In this document: piece by piece, positions 59,801-64,000 of the stretch
How the letters are laid out: the number at the start of each line of letters is the position of its first letter
Position numbering within the stretch: position 1 is the stretch's first letter
Source: Dendrophyllia cribrosa
Taxonomy: Eukaryota; Cnidaria; Anthozoa; Scleractinia; Dendrophylliidae
Assembly: GCA_024195265.1 (NCBI GenBank)
Contig: JAJLRJ010000010.1
Span: 34,426,176-34,490,175, forward strand
Reading direction: 5' to 3'
Length of the DNA stretch: 64,000 nt
Notes under the pieces: model-generated
Seen by the model: only the letters and a program-made list of their open reading frames with translations
What the model was told of the DNA's origin: nothing
Databases searched by the model: none
Translations under genes and position numbers: made by a program

Positions 59801-62800
59801 ATCCACTGTTTAATTAGTATATACTAAATTATAATATCACTAGAAGTGAATGATTTAAGCTTTTATAAAGAATTATTCCACTCTTAAGAAGTCTGTCTCT
59901 TGATTGCAAAACTAATATCTCGAACAATTAGGTCATAGAAAACAAAAGTTATAATCATATTATTTCCATCATATCTCTGGTTACACTTATGTGATCTTCT
60001 TGAGTAACACATCAAAAACAAGAGGCTATCCGTAGCCTATACTCGTACCGGTAATGTATGTTACTCGCGGGGAACACTTAGTACGTAACACAACAACAGG
60101 CAAATAAAATCAAAATTAGTTTCGCTTCTGCTTGCATGCGTGCGTATTCTTGTACCCAGAACTAATGCGATGCACAAATAACAGACGAAAACAAAAAGAA
60201 TAAAAAGAAAAACGGAGGGCAAATTTTTCCTTGTTACCGTATCCGTCACGAGTAAACAGCAACAAACAATAGTGCATGCCTGCGTATCCTCGTACCCAGA
60301 TCTAACGCAATGCACAAAAGTAGATACGAAAACACGGAGGAAAAGGAGAAAAATGCAGGCCAATCCTTGACTCGTTGCTGTACGGCACGAGTAACAAGTG
60401 TCACAACTTGTTATGCTACAAACTAACTGTTTCTCAATGCTTGTATCCAAGTAAAGTTAGTAATAACTAATTATTTAATCTCCCTGGTACGATCATGGTG
60501 GCTCCTGGTGTGCTCGCTCAGCACCCTTGTCTCCTCTATTCAGATGATTGCATTATTGAGTGGTGATGTCAAGCTGTTGGCCTTGTCTCCTTGCCTCATA
60601 CAAAACTACGAATGAAGTAAAGAACCCACATCACAGTTTAAAACAATTAGCATAAGGGACATACCAGTACTCTCTGGTGTTGTGAACCGACCTTTCAATG
60701 GGAGGAGGGGATGCAATCATGGGACCACAGTGATTGGTGCAAGCTACATGGTGTGGTTTCGCTACCTTCTCTGGCAAAGCTAAATATTTACTAATTTTGT
60801 GAATTTGAACATGTTTTTGTTAATCATAGGAACTTATGGACTGGCACAGACCCAGGGTAAAAGCCCTGCAGCAAGCTGGGGTAGATATCCTTGCTCTTGA
60901 AACCATCCCTGCTCAGGTATGTCTACATACACCTAGGAACATCGCCTCTGGAACAGCGCACACCCTACTAGGGATCTACTCACGAATGTAACTGGACAGT
61001 ACCCATAAGGAAACACCGCCTTAATAAGTACATGTACCTCCTGTGAAGGATATTATAATTAACCTCAGAGAGCACTTGGATAATATCCCCATAGAGGAAC
61101 ACTTAACATCTTGCAGAAAGAGACAAATCCAGCAAACTCCAGTTATATACAAGCTAAGGGGAAACCAACTAATGGGACATCTCATAATTTGTGGTCCTGG
61201 CGACACCCAACTATTAAAATGGACAATAAATTATTTAAACAGGGATTCTGACAGGGTGCGCGGGTGCGGGACCGCACAATTCGGTCAAACCCGCACAATT
61301 CCGCACAATTCCTAAAAATCCGCACAATCCCGCACAATACTGAAATATTTGCTTAAAATTTTAATTAAATCAGGTATTTCTATTGATTACCAAGATTTTG
61401 AGAAACGTTTTAGGCTATTTTCAGCCCATTTTCCTTCCAAACAATCGAGAAATCCCTCGCTTTCCTCGAACAGCTCGAGCGGATCGATATAAAAACAACA
61501 AGGCGTTCTCTTCGCCGTCCTGGGAACTAGTCTCAGTTTTTATACTTCTTTACGACTTCCTACAGAATTTTTCGCGTAGCTTTTTAGTTGTCGTTTTCCA
61601 GACATTATGTCGTTTTTCTTAGCAGCCTGTTGATATTTTTTCGAGCGCTTTCGCTTCCTCTTTCAGTTTAATATGTCGGGGACCGAAGAAGAAACACCGA
61701 AGAAATGTACTCGGTCGCGCCGAAATGAATGTCACTCTGTCTGAATTATTTTCGCTAAGAACTGATCAAGTTTGCGAATCGACAAACAAACTATTAAAGC
61801 GCTGGAAATTCGGATTGATAGGAGAAAATTATTAAGTTTTGATCATGATACTGGATTTTATTTTTTCAATCAAGTGAAAGACGTTTTCATTCGGGAAAAT
61901 GCAAAACAAACATGCTATCAAATTACATTTAGCATGCAATTTGTATACATCTCGAGGTTGTGTTTTTGCGGCAAACTTGCGAAGAAATTGTGTGAACCTT
62001 TAATGGAAATTATTCACACTACATAAAATGTACGGATTTTTCAGAAAGGAACTCGCTCAGATAGGAAACATGTTATTTAGAGGTGGTATTTCGGTTTTTA
62101 ATACCCGATCGAGTTCATCGCGTCACGCAATGTGATTCTGTTGAGACGAATAAACTTTGGTGAAGAAAAACAGCCGCAAATTGGCGATTGCTGGGTACAT
62201 TTTAATCCCCAAAGTAAAACATCCATTTGTATTTTTCGTTTATGCAGAATTTCCTCCCTGTCATATTTTTCTGGCCTGGCTAGAACACTGGTGATTGAAT
62301 ATTTGGTTGGTCACAGGATTGCGCAATCCCGCACAATTTCCCGCACAATCGAAGTTATTTCCCGCACAATTTGCCCCAAAACTCCCGCACAATTTTGGAT
62401 TTTTTCCCGCACCCTGTCAGAATCCCTGTTTAAAAAAATAATTAAATCCCACATCTGAAATGTCAGCCATTGCAATAAACCCCACACCCAAGCTTTCAGT
62501 GGTGATTTATGGGAAGGGTTCACAAGGTCTTAGAGCCTTAGAACCCCTTCTAGAGTCAACAGAATGTTTCATTAAAATGTTTTTACCCCCCCCCCCCCCC
62601 CCCCCCCCCACAGCTTTTTGTTATTCTGGTCCACAACCTTAAAGGCAAGTCTGAATCCACCGATGACTTCCCCAGGTGTGGTAACTGCTGACATTCAAAC
62701 AATCACTGCCCCAGTGTGTGGTCTTACAGGTTGTATGTCTTTGTTTTCATTTACATGTATCATAAGAAAGAAGTAGAGGCATTGGTTCAGCTTCTTAAAG

Positions 62801-63783
62801 AATTTCCCACAGCAAAAGCTTGGCTTTCCTTATCATGCCGGGTAAGGGCAAGATTCTTGGTCATCTACTGCTATCCTGCTCATATGTCAGCCAGTGCTTG
62901 TATTTGTTTAAATTTATGCATTTAACCTGTAAAGTCCAACATTTCTTCTTGCAATATCACTGCATTGTGTGTCAAGGAGAATAAAGGAAATTATCCTGAA
63001 AGGAGGGGGGGGGGGGGGGATTACTCCCATATATGGCCCATATGAGGATGTGCCAAGTAATGTGGTATGGTTTTTTGACTGAAAGTCATAAATAGGGTAC
63101 TTGATACTGTTATAAACAGATAACCAGGCTACATAGATGTACTTCAGTTACCAGGACATATTCTCCCCAACATGTTGTGTCCAACAAACAAGATATCATT
63201 TGTCAACCATAGATGATGATTGTCAGGAATAAAATGCTCCAAGTGTTAACAGAGTAAGGGAAGTGCAAAATTGTTGTCATAGACAGGGTCAGGGTTTGGA
63301 ATTGTCGTTGGCATACCCCTACCCAAATTGGGTTGAGATCCCCCCTCCTGGAAAATTATCTCCAAGGAAAAAGAATATTATTGTCTTGATCTTTGAACAG
63401 TTTCGTCCAATTTGCACCATATGAAATACACTGTACAGTGGAACCCCGCCTTAAGGTCACCTCGTTAATACGGTCACCTCATTATTACGGTCACTTTTTT
63501 TTGTCCCGGCAAAATGCGCACCCATACATTTTCTTATAATGAAACCCCGTTAATGCGGCCACCCCGGTACTACGGCCAAATTTTCATGGCCCGTTGGTGA
63601 CCGTATTAACGGGGTTCCACTGTATATTGAGACAGTTTGGAGAATTTTCATGTTTATATTGGCCCTTGACATTAATTTTTTTGGTTATTAATTTGTGCAT
63701 GATTATTTCAGGATGGAAGTCACACTTGCCATGGAGAACTGTTCTCTGATGTTGTTAAAGAAACTGTCAATCAGTCAACACAA
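56835..63783 (+). CDS. homocysteine S-methyltransferase, MmuM type, 5' part
   Basis: Transfers a methyl group (S-methylmethionine- or SAM-type donor) to homocysteine to make methionine; cytosolic in the family. Eight exons are visible: 56835-56918, 57118-57185, 57314-57359, 57441-57553, 58200-58317, 60830-60916, 62767-62841 and 63712-63783. All phases join, and the gene continues beyond the window. The protein begins MAAVENAEFLVLDGGLGTEL (barrel strand 1 with the DGG motif). DDPLWSARVLVEYPEAIKSV, GANVLTTASYQ, LLVAGSVGPYGAC, DWHRPRVKALQQAGVDILAL and ETIPAQ follow, in the same order as E. coli MmuM and BHMT relatives. The catalytic zinc cysteines would lie downstream, outside the window. In exon 4 an earlier GT (57544) would give a stop after joining, so the donor at 57554 is used. 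The intron before exon 7 holds a 1.19-kb transposon. Confidence 0.93.
58443..58620. mobile_element. palindromic MITE
   Basis: GCCATTTGCAAGTTGCTTTA at the left pairs loosely with the GAAGCAACTCAGAAATGGC end. Inner arms have TTTTCATTTGAAAATGAG and its partner. Confidence 0.55.
59487..59826. repeat. repeat with AGTATATACT ends, copy 2
   Basis: Same family as 53478-53724, with several extra AGTATATACT-type palindromes inserted between the TTCACCAAAGTGG flank and the core at 59636-59826. Confidence 0.7.
60120..60410. repeat. two ~141-bp tandem units
   Basis: Units share GCATGC(G/C)TGCGTAT, a CTTGTACCCAGA or CTCGTACCCAGA block and AACGGAGG-like purine runs. The 129-codon minus frame across them is a product of the duplication. 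Confidence 0.6.
61240..62428. mobile_element. 1.19-kb transposon with CCGCACAAT subterminal repeats
   Basis: Terminal inverted repeats CAGGGATTCTGACAGGGTG are flanked by TTTAAA on both sides (61234-61239 and 62429-62434). Five CCGCACAAT motifs lie within 90 bp of the left end and four within 120 bp of the right end, all in the same strand direction. Interior frames such as 61772-62026 show no recognised domain. Confidence 0.8.
63436..63622. mobile_element. TA-flanked mariner/pogo-like MITE
   Basis: CAGTGGAACCCCG and CGGGGTTCCACTG are inverted ends with TA on each side. The interior has repeated TACGGTCAC(C/T) phrases. Confidence 0.8.
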
Positions 63784-64000
63784 GTAAGTCAAATGATCCT
63801 TGAGAATGCCACCTTGATGCAATGGGATGGCTTGCAGGGTTGATGATCCTTTTGGATTATAATGGTGAGATTTCTACCCCTGGCAGACAGGGTCATGACT
63901 AAAACCAACCTCCTGGTCCTCAAAGTGGGGGTTAGGCATTAGGTTGACAACCTTTCCCAGTTGAAAACAACCATTTCACAGAAACGTCAACAAGAAACCT

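Noticed and set aside
60061..60450. 129-codon minus-strand frame rich in Cys, Phe and Val
   Set aside because: Produced by a tandem duplication of A/C-rich sequence; the two halves are copies, and no membrane-protein family is recognised.

Overview
This window is animal nuclear DNA: AT-rich, with long introns that start GT and end AG, a high load of small inverted-repeat transposons, and five genes with clear animal relatives. The gene sequences and repeat types (Penelope-like GIY-YIG element, tRNA-headed SINEs, many palindromic MITEs) suggest a cnidarian, most likely an anthozoan such as a coral. The taxon is inference. No bacterial, viral or CRISPR features were seen.

Layout. 1-3200: a possible minus-strand exon, then a decayed, internally deleted LTR retrotransposon. 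3857-5324 (+): the 3' part of GTF2F2 (TFIIF beta, RAP30); its upstream exons lie outside the window. 8423-8912 (+): a complete two-exon profilin. 12641-30695 (-): a complete ten-exon PA-TM-RING ubiquitin ligase (RNF13/RNF167 type), convergent with profilin and filled with transposons. 30696-44483: an intergenic stretch with no recognisable host gene; it holds a 6.7-kb transposon with a 9-bp target duplication. 44484-56659 (-): NME7, with fourteen coding exons. 56835-63783 (+, running off the right edge): a MmuM-type homocysteine S-methyltransferase, divergent from NME7 across only about 175 bp, so the two probably share a promoter. All exon joins were checked by reading-frame phase and agree with family sequence.

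The genes are unrelated housekeeping or cell-biology genes: basal transcription, actin, endosomal ubiquitination, cilium/centrosome and methionine metabolism. They do not form a pathway.

The unusual content is in the mobile elements: (a) a 3.26-kb composite in which two near-identical 1.38-kb inverted-repeat elements, each with an internal tRNA-like Pol III promoter, flank a 494-bp spacer with its own inverted repeats, all bounded by AATT; (b) a third copy of that element inside another repeat whose uninterrupted paralogue is also in the window; (c) a Penelope-like element folded into a 1-kb palindrome with a hammerhead-like motif in each arm; (d) the 6.7-kb element with about 210-bp tandem repeats at its ends and other elements nested inside; (e) four elements of different sizes flanked by TTAA; and (f) a 1.19-kb element carrying nine CCGCACAAT motifs near its ends.
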